Source: an uncultured Clostridia bacterium (GTDB taxonomy: Bacteria; Bacillota; Clostridia; Christensenellales; UBA1242). From it: a DNA stretch of 34,236 nucleotides. The translations under genes and the position numbers were made by a program. This document shows, piece by piece, positions 1 through 7,624 of this stretch; positions within the stretch are counted from its first letter, which is position 1, and each line of letters opens with the position of its first letter. Where the stretch lies: assembly GCA_945919375.1 (NCBI GenBank), contig CAMEJD010000011.1, positions 1 to 34,236 on the forward strand, written 5' to 3'. Below the pieces are notes generated by a model. That model ran no database searches. It had not been told where the DNA came from and saw nothing but the letters and a program-made list of their open reading frames with translations.

Positions 1-42
1 TATATTTATATGGTTGGGATTTTCTATTTTTTTATTCAATAT

Positions 43-90
43 GGTTGAGATTTCTTCAAAGCGAATTCTTGAAACAAAGTCAAAATGACA
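43..90. repeat. Interspersed repeat, copy A
   Basis: This stretch begins GGTTGAGATTTCT and ends CAAAATGACA. The same two ends, at nearly the same spacing, recur at 1214-1263, flanking murG. A partial third start (GGTTGGGATTTTCT) lies at 12-25. Read on the minus strand it has the form TGTCATTTTG...AGAAATCTCAACC. From memory this resembles a short intergenic repeat common in several bacterial phyla; that comparison is not verified. No coding role is seen. Confidence 0.5.
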
Positions 91-140
91 AAGTGTAAAT
101 AATTTTATGGAGCATTGCATAAAATATAAACAGGTAAAAT

Positions 141-1190
141 ATGAAAACGAAAACAATTGTATTGACTGGTGGTGGAACTGCCGGGCACATTATGCCAAAT
201 ATTGCTCTTTTGGATGAGTTAAAAAAGCATTTTAATAAAATATATTACATAGGGACATCTGGAATGGAAAAAAATATTGTAAAAAAGTACAATATTCCTT
301 TTTATGAAATAACAGCAAGTAAATTTACAAGAAAATTATCTTTCAAATTATTTGCACTTCCTTTTAAGTTATTAAAAAGTATAAGTGAAGCAAAGAAAAT
401 ACTAAAACAGCTTAATGTTGATGTGATATTTTCAAAAGGTGGATATGTTTCTGTTCCTGTGGCAATTGCCGGCAAAAAACTAAATATTCCAGTTATAACA
501 CATGAAAGTGATTTAAGTATGGGACTTGCCAATAGAATTATTACAAAATACGCAAAAAAAGTTTGCGTTAGTTTCCCTATCACAGCAAATAAAAATAAAA
601 AATGCATATACACAGGGTCGCCCATTAGAAAATGTATTTTTGAAGGGAATAAACAAAATGTTTTAAAAGAGTGTAATTTTGATACAAACAAGCCAACTAT
701 TCTATTTGTTGGTGGAAGTCTTGGTGCAAAAGCAATAAACGATTTTGTTACAGAGTATATTGACAAATTAACTCAAAAATACAATATATTGCATATTGCA
801 GGCAAAAACACAAACGAAATAAACAAAAAAAATTATAGAAAAGTTAAGTTTGCAAACAACATTCAAGACTATTTTTCGGCAAGTGATATTGTAATTTCTA
901 GAAGTGGTGCAAATACAATTTTTGAGTTGTGTTCAATTGCAAAACCAATGATTTTAATTCCCCTTCCCAAAGGTAACTCAAGGGGTGACCAAGTTGAAAA
1001 TGCAAAGTATTTTGCAGATAATAACTTGGCATATGTTCTGCCACAAGAGAAATTAAATTATACTAATATTGTTTACGAAATAGAAAAAACATTAACAAAC
1101 AAAGAAAAATTAAAGAATAATATGGAAAAATTAGACATAAAAAATGCCAACAAAAAAATTGTTGACATCATTTTGGAATATTGTAAATAG
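141..1190 (+). CDS. murG: UDP-GlcNAc:lipid I N-acetylglucosaminyltransferase MurG
   Basis: MurG adds GlcNAc to undecaprenyl-pyrophosphoryl-MurNAc-pentapeptide (lipid I) to make lipid II at the cytoplasmic face of the membrane, the last inner-face step of peptidoglycan precursor synthesis. The 349-residue length is normal for the family. The N-terminal domain starts with the glycine-rich loop GGGTAGHI (residues 10-17) and carries KGGYVSVP and HESD followed by GLANR. The C-terminal UDP-GlcNAc domain has FVGGSLGA and RSGANTIFEL followed by KPMILIPLP. A modest ribosome site (AGGT) precedes the ATG. It stands alone here on the plus strand, convergent with rplS; any division-cluster partners would lie left of the window. 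Confident assignment. Confidence 0.96.
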   Translation: MKTKTIVLTGGGTAGHIMPNIALLDELKKHFNKIYYIGTSGMEKNIVKKYNIPFYEITASKFTRKLSFKLFALPFKLLKSISEAKKILKQLNVDVIFSKGGYVSVPVAIAGKKLNIPVITHESDLSMGLANRIITKYAKKVCVSFPITANKNKKCIYTGSPIRKCIFEGNKQNVLKECNFDTNKPTILFVGGSLGAKAINDFVTEYIDKLTQKYNILHIAGKNTNEINKKNYRKVKFANNIQDYFSASDIVISRSGANTIFELCSIAKPMILIPLPKGNSRGDQVENAKYFADNNLAYVLPQEKLNYTNIVYEIEKTLTNKEKLKNNMEKLDIKNANKKIVDIILEYCK

Positions 1191-1213
1191 TATTAAATTT
1201 TTATATTAAATAA

Positions 1214-1263
1214 GGTTGAGATTTCTCTAAAGCAAGACTTCGTGGTTGGCAGCCAAAATGACA
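1214..1263. repeat. Interspersed repeat, copy B
   Basis: Second copy of the element at 43-90: GGTTGAGATTTCT at the left end and CAAAATGACA at the right end, with a divergent middle. It sits just downstream of murG, so the two copies bracket that gene. Confidence 0.5.
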
Positions 1264-1289
1264 ATAAAAATAAAAAAAGAACCCCCAAA

Positions 1290-1351
1290 TTGGTATTTTC
1301 ACGCAGGAGCTTACCTACGTAAATAACTGTGTGCAAATTGCCAAGCAGAAA
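1290..1351. repeat. 62-bp palindromic repeat, copy 1
   Basis: This 62-base unit matches 1508-1569 without gaps and with four mismatches by eye. It is an imperfect inverted repeat: TTGG and CACGCAG on the left pair with CTGTGTG and CCAA on the right, around an inner TTAC/GTAA hairpin. It lies between the convergent genes murG and rplS and contains no credible gene. Confidence 0.75.
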
Positions 1352-1388
1352 AAAAGATGTTGTACTATGCAAAAATAAAAAAAAACCC

Positions 1389-1464
1389 AAGAACAAGGCT
1401 CGGCGAGTTCTTTAACGAAGTAGTTTTGTTTTTTAAATGGCTTTGTTCTAAACAAAAAACAAAA
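1389..1464. repeat. Two further inverted repeats between the 62-bp copies
   Basis: AAGAAC (1389-1394) pairs with GTTCTT (1407-1412) around a GC-rich loop containing GGCTCGG. An 11-bp perfect inverted repeat, TTTTGTTTTTT (1424-1434) with AAAAAACAAAA (1454-1464), follows. With the 62-bp units this makes the whole 1193-1599 interval a mosaic of palindromes with no gene. They could be remnants of further repeat units or transcript-end structures. Confidence 0.5.
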
Positions 1465-1472
1465 AATTTGTT

Positions 1473-1600
1473 AAAAATAAAAAAATAGCCCAAAATTCGA
1501 GGCTCGCTTGGTATTTGCACGCAGGAGCTTACTAACGTAAGTAACTGTGTGCAAATTGCCAAGCAGAAACAAAGAAGTTTGGTGCTATTTTTTTATTTTT
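1473..1600 (-). terminator. Large nested palindrome ending rplS (likely bidirectional terminator)
   Basis: A perfect 17-bp inverted repeat forms the outer arms (1473-1489 and 1584-1600). Inside are partial arms and then the second 62-bp palindromic unit (1508-1569), whose core CTTAC-TAAC-GTAAG is a perfect hairpin. The rplS stop codon begins at 1600, so the rplS transcript would fold immediately after translation ends and then run into a U-rich arm. The same symmetry could stop transcripts arriving from murG. It is far larger than an ordinary terminator, so it may be a repeat element doing a terminator's job. Confidence 0.6.
1508..1569. repeat. 62-bp palindromic repeat, copy 2
   Basis: Ungapped second copy of 1290-1351 with four substitutions. 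In this copy the hairpin is better formed: CTTGG, TTTGCAC and CAG pair with CTG, GTGCAAA and CCAAG, and the inner CTTAC/GTAAG stem is perfect. It is embedded in the larger inverted repeat 1473-1600. Confidence 0.75.
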
Positions 1601-1947
1601 TAGTTGTTGTCAGCAGACTTAATCTTTGCTGCTTTACCAGTTAAATCTCTAACATAGTAAAGTTTTGCTCTCCTTGGTGAGCCTTTTCTTACAACATCAA
1701 CATGATCAACAAGTGGAGAATGAAGAGGGAATGTTCTCTCAACACCAACACCATAAGAAATTTTTCTAACTGTGAAAGATTCACGAACGCTACCGTTTTT
1801 TCTTGCGATAACAACGCCTTCAAAGGCTTGTAATCTTTGCTTGTCACCTTCTTTAATCTTTACCCATACTCTTACAGTATCGCCAACATTAAATTTTGGT
1901 GCATCATCTTTCAAATTTTCTTTTTCGATAATGTCTATAATATTCAT
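1600..1947 (-). CDS. rplS: 50S ribosomal protein L19
   Basis: L19 sits at the 30S-50S interface and contributes to an intersubunit bridge. The 115-residue protein has the family's typical length and hallmark segments: [16 protein letters not shown] near residue 20, [31 protein letters not shown] in the centre, and [18 protein letters not shown] at the C-terminus. The ATG is preceded by a strong ribosome site (AGGAGG). It appears monocistronic: its own promoter and leader lie upstream, the clpX terminator closes the previous unit, and a large palindrome follows the stop. In many Bacillota rplS follows trmD; that neighbour is absent here. Confidence 0.98.
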   Translation of the reverse strand: MNIIDIIEKENLKDDAPKFNVGDTVRVWVKIKEGDKQRLQAFEGVVIARKNGSVRESFTVRKISYGVGVERTFPLHSPLVDHVDVVRKGSPRRAKLYYVRDLTGKAAKIKSADNN

Positions 1948-1970
1948 TGACTTTTCCTCCTATATTATAT

Positions 1971-2021
1971 TCCCAAGTGTTCGTATCTTACATAAAAAAG
2001 ACAGCGGACCACCCGAAGTCT
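1971..2021 (-). ncRNA. Probable L19 (rplS) autoregulatory mRNA leader
   Basis: Upstream of rplS the transcript would contain a hairpin (1999-2021) with AGAC/GTCT and CGG/CCG stems and the sequence GGTCCGCTGTCT. It is followed by the single-stranded block ACGAACACTTGGGA (1971-1984) and then the ribosome site. This arrangement is what I recall of the Bacillota L19 leader, in which free L19 is thought to bind its own mRNA; the match is by memory and needs a covariance-model check. The predicted start of transcription is near 2020, so the hairpin would be at the extreme 5' end. Confidence 0.6.
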
Positions 2022-2026
2022 AAAAT

Positions 2027-2055
2027 AATATACCATATAATAATGATTTAAGCAA
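2027..2055 (-). promoter_or_regulatory. Sigma-A promoter of rplS
   Basis: On the minus strand TTGCTT (2050-2055) and TATATT (2027-2032) are separated by exactly 17 bases. The expected transcription start near 2020 coincides with the base of the putative L19 leader hairpin. Confidence 0.65.
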
Positions 2056-2083
2056 GCATAATTTTAAAATACTTTTATGTTTT

Positions 2084-2116
2084 TACAAAAAAAGTAGCCT
2101 ATTCGTTGACTACTTT
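2084..2116 (-). terminator. clpX terminator overlapping the stop codon
   Basis: On the minus strand AAAGTAG and CTACTTT form a 7-bp stem (2110-2116 with 2091-2097) with a 12-base loop, followed by a run of T. The clpX stop codon (2099-2101) lies in the loop, so the stem begins inside the last clpX codons. Confidence 0.75.
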
Positions 2117-3382
2117 CTTTTCTTCGGTTTTTGGTTCTTCCGGTTTTCTTATTATGGTTGGTTTTTGGTTATTATTGATAACATTTTCATCAATAACAAT
2201 TTTCTCTATATCATGCTCGCTTGGGACATCGTACATAAGTTCAAGCATTTTATCTTCCATAATTGTTCTAAGGCCTCTTGCACCGGTTTTTAATTTCATT
2301 GCTTTTTGGCTTACTGCCCTTACCGCTTCTGGTTTTATTTCCAAATCAATATTTTCCATATCAAACATTTTTTCATATTGTTTTACAATGGCATTTCTTG
2401 GTTTTGTCATAATATCAACAAGTGCATCTTCTGTTAGGTCATTAAGTCCAACAACAACAGGAAGTCTGCCAACAAATTCAGGAATTAAACCATATTTTAT
2501 TAAATCATGTGGTTGAAGTTCCTTAATCATTTTTGTTGTGTCATTATCAAATTTTGTAACTTGTGCATTAAAGCCTAATGATGTTTGATTTAACCTACTT
2601 TCAACGACTTTATCAAGTCCAACAAACGCACCACCGCATATAAACAAAATATTTGTTGTATCTATTTGTATATTTTCTTGTTGTGGATGTTTTCTCCCCC
2701 CTTGCGGTGGAACTGACGCAACAGTGCTTTCCAAGATTTTTAATAATGCTTGTTGAACACCCTCACCAGAAACATCACGAGTAATTGAAACATTTTCGCC
2801 TTTTTTTGCAATTTTGTCAATTTCATCAACATAAATAATTCCCCTTTCGGCTTTTTTTATGTCATAGTCCGCATTTTGAATAAGTTTTAACAAAATATTC
2901 TCAACATCATCACCAACATATCCTGCTTGTGTTAATGTTGTTGCATCGGCTGTTGCGAAGGGCACTTTTAGTATTCTTGCAAGAGTTTTGGCAAGCAAAG
3001 TCTTTCCGCAACCAGTTGGGCCAACCATCAAAATATTTGACTTGTCAAGTTCAATAAAGTTTGCATCTTTGTTTTGTTTGCCCTCATTATTATAGTTAAT
3101 GCGTTTATAGTGATTATAAACTGCAACAGACAAGACTTTTTTTGCTTCATCTTGACCTACAATATATTCGTCAAGTTGTTCTTTTATTTCTTTGGGAGTT
3201 GGTAAATCAATATGCTCATATGCAGATGATGTTTGAGTGTCTTTTATTATATCTTTGCAAATGTCAACACATTCATCGCAAATATAGCAATCGCCTGTTG
3301 GGTTTGCAATCAATTTTTTTGCAACTCTTTGAGATTTTCCACAAAAAGAACATACCATTTCTTGTGTGTCATTATCTTTCAT
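2099..3382 (-). CDS. clpX: ATP-dependent Clp protease ATP-binding subunit ClpX
   Basis: ClpX is the AAA+ unfoldase that recognises substrates, unfolds them and feeds them into ClpP. The 427-residue protein has the N-terminal zinc-binding domain with C11, C14, C32 and C35. The AAA+ module has Walker A GPTGCGKT (121-128), Walker B IIYVDEID (182-189), and the substrate-pore GGRKH loop. The ClpP-docking tripeptide appears as LGF rather than the usual IGF (in TSLGFNAQ). The C-terminal sensor region includes GARGLR. The ATG follows a strong AGGAGG site nine bases after the clpP stop, so clpP-clpX is one operon, ending at the terminator 2084-2116. Confidence 0.98.
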   Translation of the reverse strand: MKDNDTQEMVCSFCGKSQRVAKKLIANPTGDCYICDECVDICKDIIKDTQTSSAYEHIDLPTPKEIKEQLDEYIVGQDEAKKVLSVAVYNHYKRINYNNEGKQNKDANFIELDKSNILMVGPTGCGKTLLAKTLARILKVPFATADATTLTQAGYVGDDVENILLKLIQNADYDIKKAERGIIYVDEIDKIAKKGENVSITRDVSGEGVQQALLKILESTVASVPPQGGRKHPQQENIQIDTTNILFICGGAFVGLDKVVESRLNQTSLGFNAQVTKFDNDTTKMIKELQPHDLIKYGLIPEFVGRLPVVVGLNDLTEDALVDIMTKPRNAIVKQYEKMFDMENIDLEIKPEAVRAVSQKAMKLKTGARGLRTIMEDKMLELMYDVPSEHDIEKIVIDENVINNNQKPTIIRKPEEPKTEEKKVVNE

Positions 3383-3391
3383 AAATGCCTC

Positions 3392-3982
3392 CTAATTTAC
3401 TTGTTTTCTTGTTGTAAAAATTTTGTCAACCAAGCCATATTTTAAGGCCTCTTCGGCAGTCATATAAAAATCTCTATCTGTGTCTTTTGACACTTTTTCA
3501 AGACTTTGACCGGTTCTTTCGCTTAAAATTTTGTTAATGTTTTCTTTTATTCTTAAAATTTGTTTTGCACGAATTTCAATATCGCTTGCTTGACCTTGTG
3601 CTCCGCCTAGTGGTTGGTGAATCATAATTTCACTGTTTGGCAAAGCAAATCTTTTGCCTTTTGTTCCGCTTGCAAGCAAGAATGCACCCATTGAAGCAGC
3701 AAGCCCCACACAGATTGTTGAAACATCGCATTTAACATAATTCATTGTGTCATAAATTGCCATTCCTGCACTAACAGAACCACCCGGGCTATTTATATAA
3801 ACAGCGATATCTTTTTCCGGGTCCTTACCTTCAAGATAAATAAGTTGGGCAACAACACTGTTTGCAGTTTCGTCAGTTATTTCACCCGAGATAAAAATGA
3901 TTCTATCTTCCAAAAGTCTTGAGTAAATATCATATGACCTTTCGCCTTTGCTTGTTTGGTCAACTACCATTGGTATAAGCAT
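3392..3982 (-). CDS. clpP: ATP-dependent Clp protease proteolytic subunit ClpP
   Basis: ClpP forms the double-heptameric serine peptidase chamber that degrades proteins delivered by ClpX or other Clp ATPases. The 196-residue protein shows the catalytic triad in the usual places: S97 (ASMGA), H122 (MIHQPLGG) and D171 (DTDRDF). The start MLIPMVVDQ matches the processed N-terminal loop pattern of the family, followed by the signature [12 protein letters not shown]. The ATG has a GGGG ribosome site. It lies directly upstream of clpX and downstream of a terminator that follows tig. No clear promoter could be recognised in the 79-base gap, so some transcription may read through from tig. Confidence 0.98.
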   Translation of the reverse strand: MLIPMVVDQTSKGERSYDIYSRLLEDRIIFISGEITDETANSVVAQLIYLEGKDPEKDIAVYINSPGGSVSAGMAIYDTMNYVKCDVSTICVGLAASMGAFLLASGTKGKRFALPNSEIMIHQPLGGAQGQASDIEIRAKQILRIKENINKILSERTGQSLEKVSKDTDRDFYMTAEEALKYGLVDKIFTTRKQVN

Positions 3983-4004
3983 AATTTTCCCCTTTTTTGT
4001 TTAT

Positions 4005-4042
4005 TAAACAAAACTTGCCGAGTTTATTTGATTTTCTCGGCA
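4005..4042 (-). terminator. Terminator between tig and clpP
   Basis: On the minus strand TGCCGAG (4036-4042) pairs with CTCGGCA (4016-4022) across a 13-base A-rich loop, followed by AGTTTTGTTT. The tail is interrupted, so termination may be partial, allowing clpPX to be fed from the tig promoters. Confidence 0.65.
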
Positions 4043-4061
4043 GTTTGATTGTTAAAAATTA

Positions 4062-5342
4062 TTAAATTAACTTGTTGCTTTCAGTTAATAACTTGAGAAG
4101 TTTGTTCATTAGAATATCGTTTTTAAAGTATGCGATATTTCTTTCACCCAAACTCTTTTTGTATTCATCCAAAGATTTTTTATACTTGTCTGCCATTTCA
4201 CTAAGTTTTTTATCAAGTTCTTCATCAGTTACATCAAGTTTTTCTTGTTTTACAATTTCTTCAAGCACAAGTCTTGTTTTTACTGTTTCTTTTGCTTGCT
4301 CTCTTCTTTCATCTCTCAAATCTTTTTCTGACATATTCATTTGAGTTAAATAGTCTTCAAGTTTAAAACCTTGATAACTTAATCTTGTTGCAAAATCTTG
4401 GATAAACATATCAAGTTGATTTTCTACCATAACATCTGGAATTTCAACTTCGCTTGCCTTTACAACAGCTTCAATAATGTTGTTTTCGTCTTCTCTTTTT
4501 AGTTTTGCATCAAGATTTTCTTGCAAATGCTTTTTGATGTCTGCCTTGTAATCTGCCAAAGTTTCAAACTCTGAAACATTTGAAGCGAATTCATCGTCAA
4601 CATCTGGCAATACTTTTTCTTCTACCTTATGAAGTTTTACTTTGAATACTGCTGGTTTGCCTTTTAGTGCTTCACTGAAATATTCTTGTGGGAAAGTTAC
4701 TTTTACATCTTTTTCTTCATTAACTTTCATTCCAATAACTTGGTCTTCAAAACCTTCAATAAATGTGTGAGAACCAAGTTTTAGACGATAGTTTTCTGCC
4801 TTTCCACCTTCAAATTCCTTGCCATCAACAAAGCCTGTAAAGTCAATAACAGCATAGTCGCCATCGCGAGCTTCTCTTTCAACTTCAACATATCTTGCTT
4901 GACGTTCACGAGCTTGATTGATTTCTTTTTCTATTTGTTCGTCTTTTACTTCGCCTGTTGCTTTCTTTATTTCAAGACCTTTGTATGCTCCAAGTTTTAC
5001 ATCTGGAACAGATTGTACTTTTGCAACCAAAACAATGCCATTATCGTCAAACTTGTCAATTCTTATTTCTGGGTTTGCGACTGGGACAATTTCTGTTTCT
5101 TTTGCTAGAGCATCACTATATTCATGAGAAAATAAATGATCAATTGCGTCATCATAGAAAACTGTTGAGCCATAATTCTTTTCAATCATTGCTCTTGGTG
5201 CTTTGCCTTTTCTGAAACCTTCTATATTAAATTTACCTTTGTTTTCTTCATATGAATGTTCAACATACTTTTCAAATTCATCTTTTGAAACTGAGATTGT
5301 GATTTCATACATATTTTTGTCTAATTTTTTTGATGTGTACAT
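4062..5342 (-). CDS. tig: Trigger factor (ribosome-associated chaperone and prolyl isomerase)
   Basis: Trigger factor binds L23 at the ribosomal exit tunnel and shields nascent chains. The 426-residue length is typical. The N-terminal ribosome-binding domain contains the signature GFRKGKAPRAMIEKNYG (residues 43-59). The FKBP-type peptidyl-prolyl isomerase domain runs from about residue 160 (DYAVIDFTGFVDGKEFEGG) to about 245. The rest is the helical C-terminal chaperone cradle, rich in Lys and Glu. The ATG is preceded by AAGGAG. The order tig-clpP-clpX is a classic bacterial arrangement linking folding with degradation. Two promoter candidates lie upstream and a terminator downstream. Confidence 0.97.
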   Translation of the reverse strand: MYTSKKLDKNMYEITISVSKDEFEKYVEHSYEENKGKFNIEGFRKGKAPRAMIEKNYGSTVFYDDAIDHLFSHEYSDALAKETEIVPVANPEIRIDKFDDNGIVLVAKVQSVPDVKLGAYKGLEIKKATGEVKDEQIEKEINQARERQARYVEVEREARDGDYAVIDFTGFVDGKEFEGGKAENYRLKLGSHTFIEGFEDQVIGMKVNEEKDVKVTFPQEYFSEALKGKPAVFKVKLHKVEEKVLPDVDDEFASNVSEFETLADYKADIKKHLQENLDAKLKREDENNIIEAVVKASEVEIPDVMVENQLDMFIQDFATRLSYQGFKLEDYLTQMNMSEKDLRDERREQAKETVKTRLVLEEIVKQEKLDVTDEELDKKLSEMADKYKKSLDEYKKSLGERNIAYFKNDILMNKLLKLLTESNKLI

Positions 5343-5376
5343 TATAAAATTTTCTCCTTTCTAAAAAAACCAATTG

Positions 5377-5405
5377 ATTATACCACAACTTTAAATTTTA
5401 ATCAA
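5377..5405 (-). promoter_or_regulatory. Main sigma-A promoter of tig
   Basis: On the minus strand TTGATT (5400-5405) and a perfect TATAAT (5377-5382) are separated by 17 bases. A TG one base before the -10 makes it an extended -10 promoter. Confidence 0.75.
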
Positions 5406-5413
5406 TCATTTTA

Positions 5414-5441
5414 ACTATACCAATTATATTTGCTAAGTCAA
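5414..5441 (-). promoter_or_regulatory. Possible second, upstream tig promoter
   Basis: TTGACT (5436-5441) and TATAGT (5414-5419), spacing 16, lie just upstream of the main promoter. It could give tandem starts for tig. Confidence 0.45.
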
Positions 5442-5469
5442 GCAAGTATGACATAATTATTTCATAAAT

Positions 5470-5507
5470 AAAAGAAAACAAACCTAGGCAAAATGTCTAA
5501 GTTTGTT
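5470..5507 (-). terminator. Terminator of the marR-sepF-lspA-rluD operon
   Basis: AACAAACTTAG (5497-5507 on the minus strand) pairs with CTAGGTTTGTT (5477-5487) as an 11-bp stem with one G-U pair and a 9-base loop, followed by TTCTTTT. It lies about 20 bases after the last gene of the operon. Confidence 0.85.
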
Positions 5508-5526
5508 CTTTTTTAGGTTTTTGTTT

Positions 5527-5799
5527 TTACATTGGGTTTGTGAATTGCAATACAACCAAAAGTAAAACAACTACAACTGATACCCAATATGCAACCCACC
5601 ACCATGGGCTTCTTTTACCTTTAACAAAATTGAAAGCGTATACCATTGTTACAATATAAGCCAAAATTTCGCCAACACTTTGTATTACTCCTGTTACACT
5701 TGCTGTAACACCAAAAACTCCCAATAATCTTGCGAGGAGTAATGCAAAAGCGACCATACAAAGACCAAGGAATGCTAGCATACTCATAAACTTTTTCAT
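5527..5799 (-). CDS. Small three-helix membrane protein of unknown function
   Basis: I do not recognise this 90-residue protein. It is almost entirely hydrophobic: three predicted membrane segments at about residues 5-28 (LAFLGLCMVAFALLLARLLG), 37-57 and 66-86 (WWWVAYWVSVVVVLLLVVL). Between the second and third is a short basic loop, FVKGKRSP. A strong AAGGAG ribosome site precedes the ATG, so translation is credible. It is 46 bases after the pseudouridine synthase gene with no terminator between, and the operon terminator follows it. It is therefore probably the last gene of the MarR-headed operon. The basic loop would be expected inside the cell by the positive-inside rule. Confidence 0.75.
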   Translation of the reverse strand: MKKFMSMLAFLGLCMVAFALLLARLLGVFGVTASVTGVIQSVGEILAYIVTMVYAFNFVKGKRSPWWWVAYWVSVVVVLLLVVLQFTNPM

Positions 5800-5845
5800 A
5801 AATCTTGCTCCTTTTTTAATTTACTTTACTATATTATTATTTTTT

Positions 5846-6772
5846 TTAACTTTTTGCAACTTTTTTGCGTAGTTTATCCAAAACTGCTTCAAAGTAGTCT
5901 GGAAGTGGACAAGTAAATTCCACCCTTTTGTTATCACTTGGGCGATTTAGTTCAATTTTGTATGCGTGCAAAAGTTGACCTTCAAGTTTAAATTTATCTT
6001 TTACTCCATATGTTTTATCGCCAACAATTGGATGATGAATAAACTTGGAATGTACACGAATTTGATGTGTTCTCCCTGTATCCAAAATAAACTCAACCAA
6101 AGTGTAATCACCAAATCTTTCTTTTACAATATAGTGTGTTATTGCAATTTTGCCTTCATCATCTGGACAAACTGCCATTTGTTTTCTATCTTTTTTGCTT
6201 CTATCTATATGCGTTGTTATAGTTCCAACGTCATCTTTAAAGTTGCCATTGCAAAGTGCCAAATAATGTCTATGGCAATTTTTTGTTTCAATTTGTTTTG
6301 ACAAGTTTAGGTGTGCTTTATCGTTTTTGGCAACAAGCAAAAGTCCTGATGTATCCTTGTCAATTCTATGTACAATTCCTGGGCGAACAACTCCGTTTAT
6401 TGTGCTTAAATTCTTTAAATGATATAGCAATGCATTAACAAGTGTTCCACTTTCATTACCGTTTGCTGGATGGACGACAAGACCTTGTGGTTTGTTTATA
6501 ACTGCAAAATCATCATCTTCATAAACTATATCAAGGTCTATATCTTCGGGGCTTAGATCAAGCATTTTTGGCTCTTGTTGTTTTACTATAACAATATCGT
6601 TTTCTTTTAGTTTTTCACCACTTTTAACAATTTTTTCATTTAGCAAAATATCACCATTTTCTATAAGCGTTTTGATATATGAGCGAGTGAGGTTTTGCAT
6701 TTTTTCACAAACGAACATATCAAGACGTTTGTTTTTATCTTGAGATGTTGCTATCAATTTAGTTTGTTCCAT
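5846..6772 (-). CDS. RluA/RluD-family 23S rRNA pseudouridine synthase
   Basis: Enzymes of this family isomerise uridines to pseudouridine; RluD acts on 23S rRNA helix 69, but the exact target cannot be read from sequence. The 308-residue protein has an N-terminal S4 RNA-binding domain (RLDMFVCEKMQNLTRSYIK..., about residues 14-75). The catalytic domain has the motif HRIDKDTSGLLLVAK with the catalytic Asp, RTHQIRVH, and HPIVGDKTYG. I place the start at 6772, where AAGGA lies eight bases upstream. A longer reading would add 33 residues lying entirely within lspA in another frame. With this start it overlaps lspA by 14 bases, the usual lspA-rluD arrangement of Bacillota. Confidence 0.93.
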   Translation of the reverse strand: MEQTKLIATSQDKNKRLDMFVCEKMQNLTRSYIKTLIENGDILLNEKIVKSGEKLKENDIVIVKQQEPKMLDLSPEDIDLDIVYEDDDFAVINKPQGLVVHPANGNESGTLVNALLYHLKNLSTINGVVRPGIVHRIDKDTSGLLLVAKNDKAHLNLSKQIETKNCHRHYLALCNGNFKDDVGTITTHIDRSKKDRKQMAVCPDDEGKIAITHYIVKERFGDYTLVEFILDTGRTHQIRVHSKFIHHPIVGDKTYGVKDKFKLEGQLLHAYKIELNRPSDNKRVEFTCPLPDYFEAVLDKLRKKVAKS

Positions 6773-7259
6773 TTGTCTTATCCTTTTTCTTTGAAAGTAT
6801 TTTTGCGTCAAAAAACAGAATATGAATAACAAGCAATGCAACACCCACACACAAGCAGGCATCGGCAACATTAAAAGTAAAACTAAATATACTCATGCGA
6901 ATAAAGTCACGGACATACCCCAAAAAGATTCTGTCAATCAAATTTCCAATTGCCCCACCCAAAATTAAGCCCATAGAAAAGCAATATAAAATTGACTTTT
7001 TTTTGTAAAACCAATTAAACACAATAAGTCCAATAAGAACCAATGTTGTCACAATAATTAGTCCTATTGTTTTCCCGGCAAAAATGCCATATGCTGCCCC
7101 GATGTTGTGTACCGATTCAAAACGTAAAAAATTCCCCAAAAATTCAATTGTTTTTTGGTCAGTTAATATTTTTGAAAGTTGGTCAAGAAAAATGCAAATA
7201 GTAAGTACTAATGTTGTTATAAGTCCATATTTAATTTTGTGTATTATTGAATTTTTCAC
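6759..7259 (-). CDS. lspA: Lipoprotein signal peptidase (signal peptidase II)
   Basis: LspA is an integral membrane aspartyl peptidase that cleaves the signal peptide of diacylglyceryl-modified prolipoproteins. The 166-residue protein has four hydrophobic segments and the family motifs: FLDQLSK near residue 25, GNLIDR (105-110), and the catalytic aspartates D118 (VRDF) and D133 (FNVADA). Translation appears to start at a GTG that overlaps the sepF stop codon (GTGA), implying coupled translation. A likely client, a lipoprotein with a Cys after a signal peptide, is at 12249-13043. The C-terminal tail is unusually rich in Lys. Confidence 0.96.
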   Translation of the reverse strand: MKNSIIHKIKYGLITTLVLTICIFLDQLSKILTDQKTIEFLGNFLRFESVHNIGAAYGIFAGKTIGLIIVTTLVLIGLIVFNWFYKKKSILYCFSMGLILGGAIGNLIDRIFLGYVRDFIRMSIFSFTFNVADACLCVGVALLVIHILFFDAKILSKKKDKTNGTN

Positions 7260-7615
7260 TCTTCACTCACATTTGGATAAAATATAAAAGTCTTTTCGCC
7301 ATTTCTTTTTATTTTTCCATTCAAAACATATATTGCACCACTTAAGAAATCTAAAGCTCTTGTATAGTTTGCTGAATCAAAATCTTGCAAGTTTACACTT
7401 ACTATTTCATCATCTTTAAGCAAGTTTACAATATCTTGAATTTCAACTTGTGTTTGTGGTCTAAACTCCTTTATCTCTTCATCTTTGGGAAGATTTGTAA
7501 AGTCATACTCAGCCTTGTTTGTTGCATTCTCTTTTAATTCTTCTTGTTGTATATTTTGTTTTTTTGAATCACTTTCAAAACCAAGCGATTTCATTAACCC
7601 ATTAAAAAATCCCAT
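7256..7615 (-). CDS. sepF: Cell division protein SepF
   Basis: SepF binds FtsZ and membranes and bundles FtsZ filaments at the division site. The 119-residue protein has the usual plan. An N-terminal stretch (MGFFNGLMKSLGF) could form the membrane-binding amphipathic helix. A polar linker of about 45 residues follows. The C-terminal core contains VNLQDFD, RALDFLSGAIYVLNGKI and GEKTFIFYP, which match the SepF/DUF552 signature. It sits nine bases after the MarR-like gene and overlaps lspA by four bases. SepF often lies in the ylm-ileS-lspA region in Bacillota, so finding it next to lspA fits. Confidence 0.93.
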   Translation of the reverse strand: MGFFNGLMKSLGFESDSKKQNIQQEELKENATNKAEYDFTNLPKDEEIKEFRPQTQVEIQDIVNLLKDDEIVSVNLQDFDSANYTRALDFLSGAIYVLNGKIKRNGEKTFIFYPNVSEE

Positions 7616-7624
7616 AAATAACTC

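Noticed and set aside
1193..1562. Two short minus-strand frames in the murG-rplS gap
   Set aside because: They cross the palindromic repeats, have no ribosome sites and do not resemble proteins.
4072..5215. Several plus-strand frames opposite trigger factor
   Set aside because: They are shadows of a well-supported gene and lack ribosome sites and recognisable domains.
6773..6871. 33-codon upstream extension of the RluD-type gene
   Set aside because: It lies wholly inside lspA in another frame, has no S4-domain similarity, and AAGGA precedes the inner ATG.
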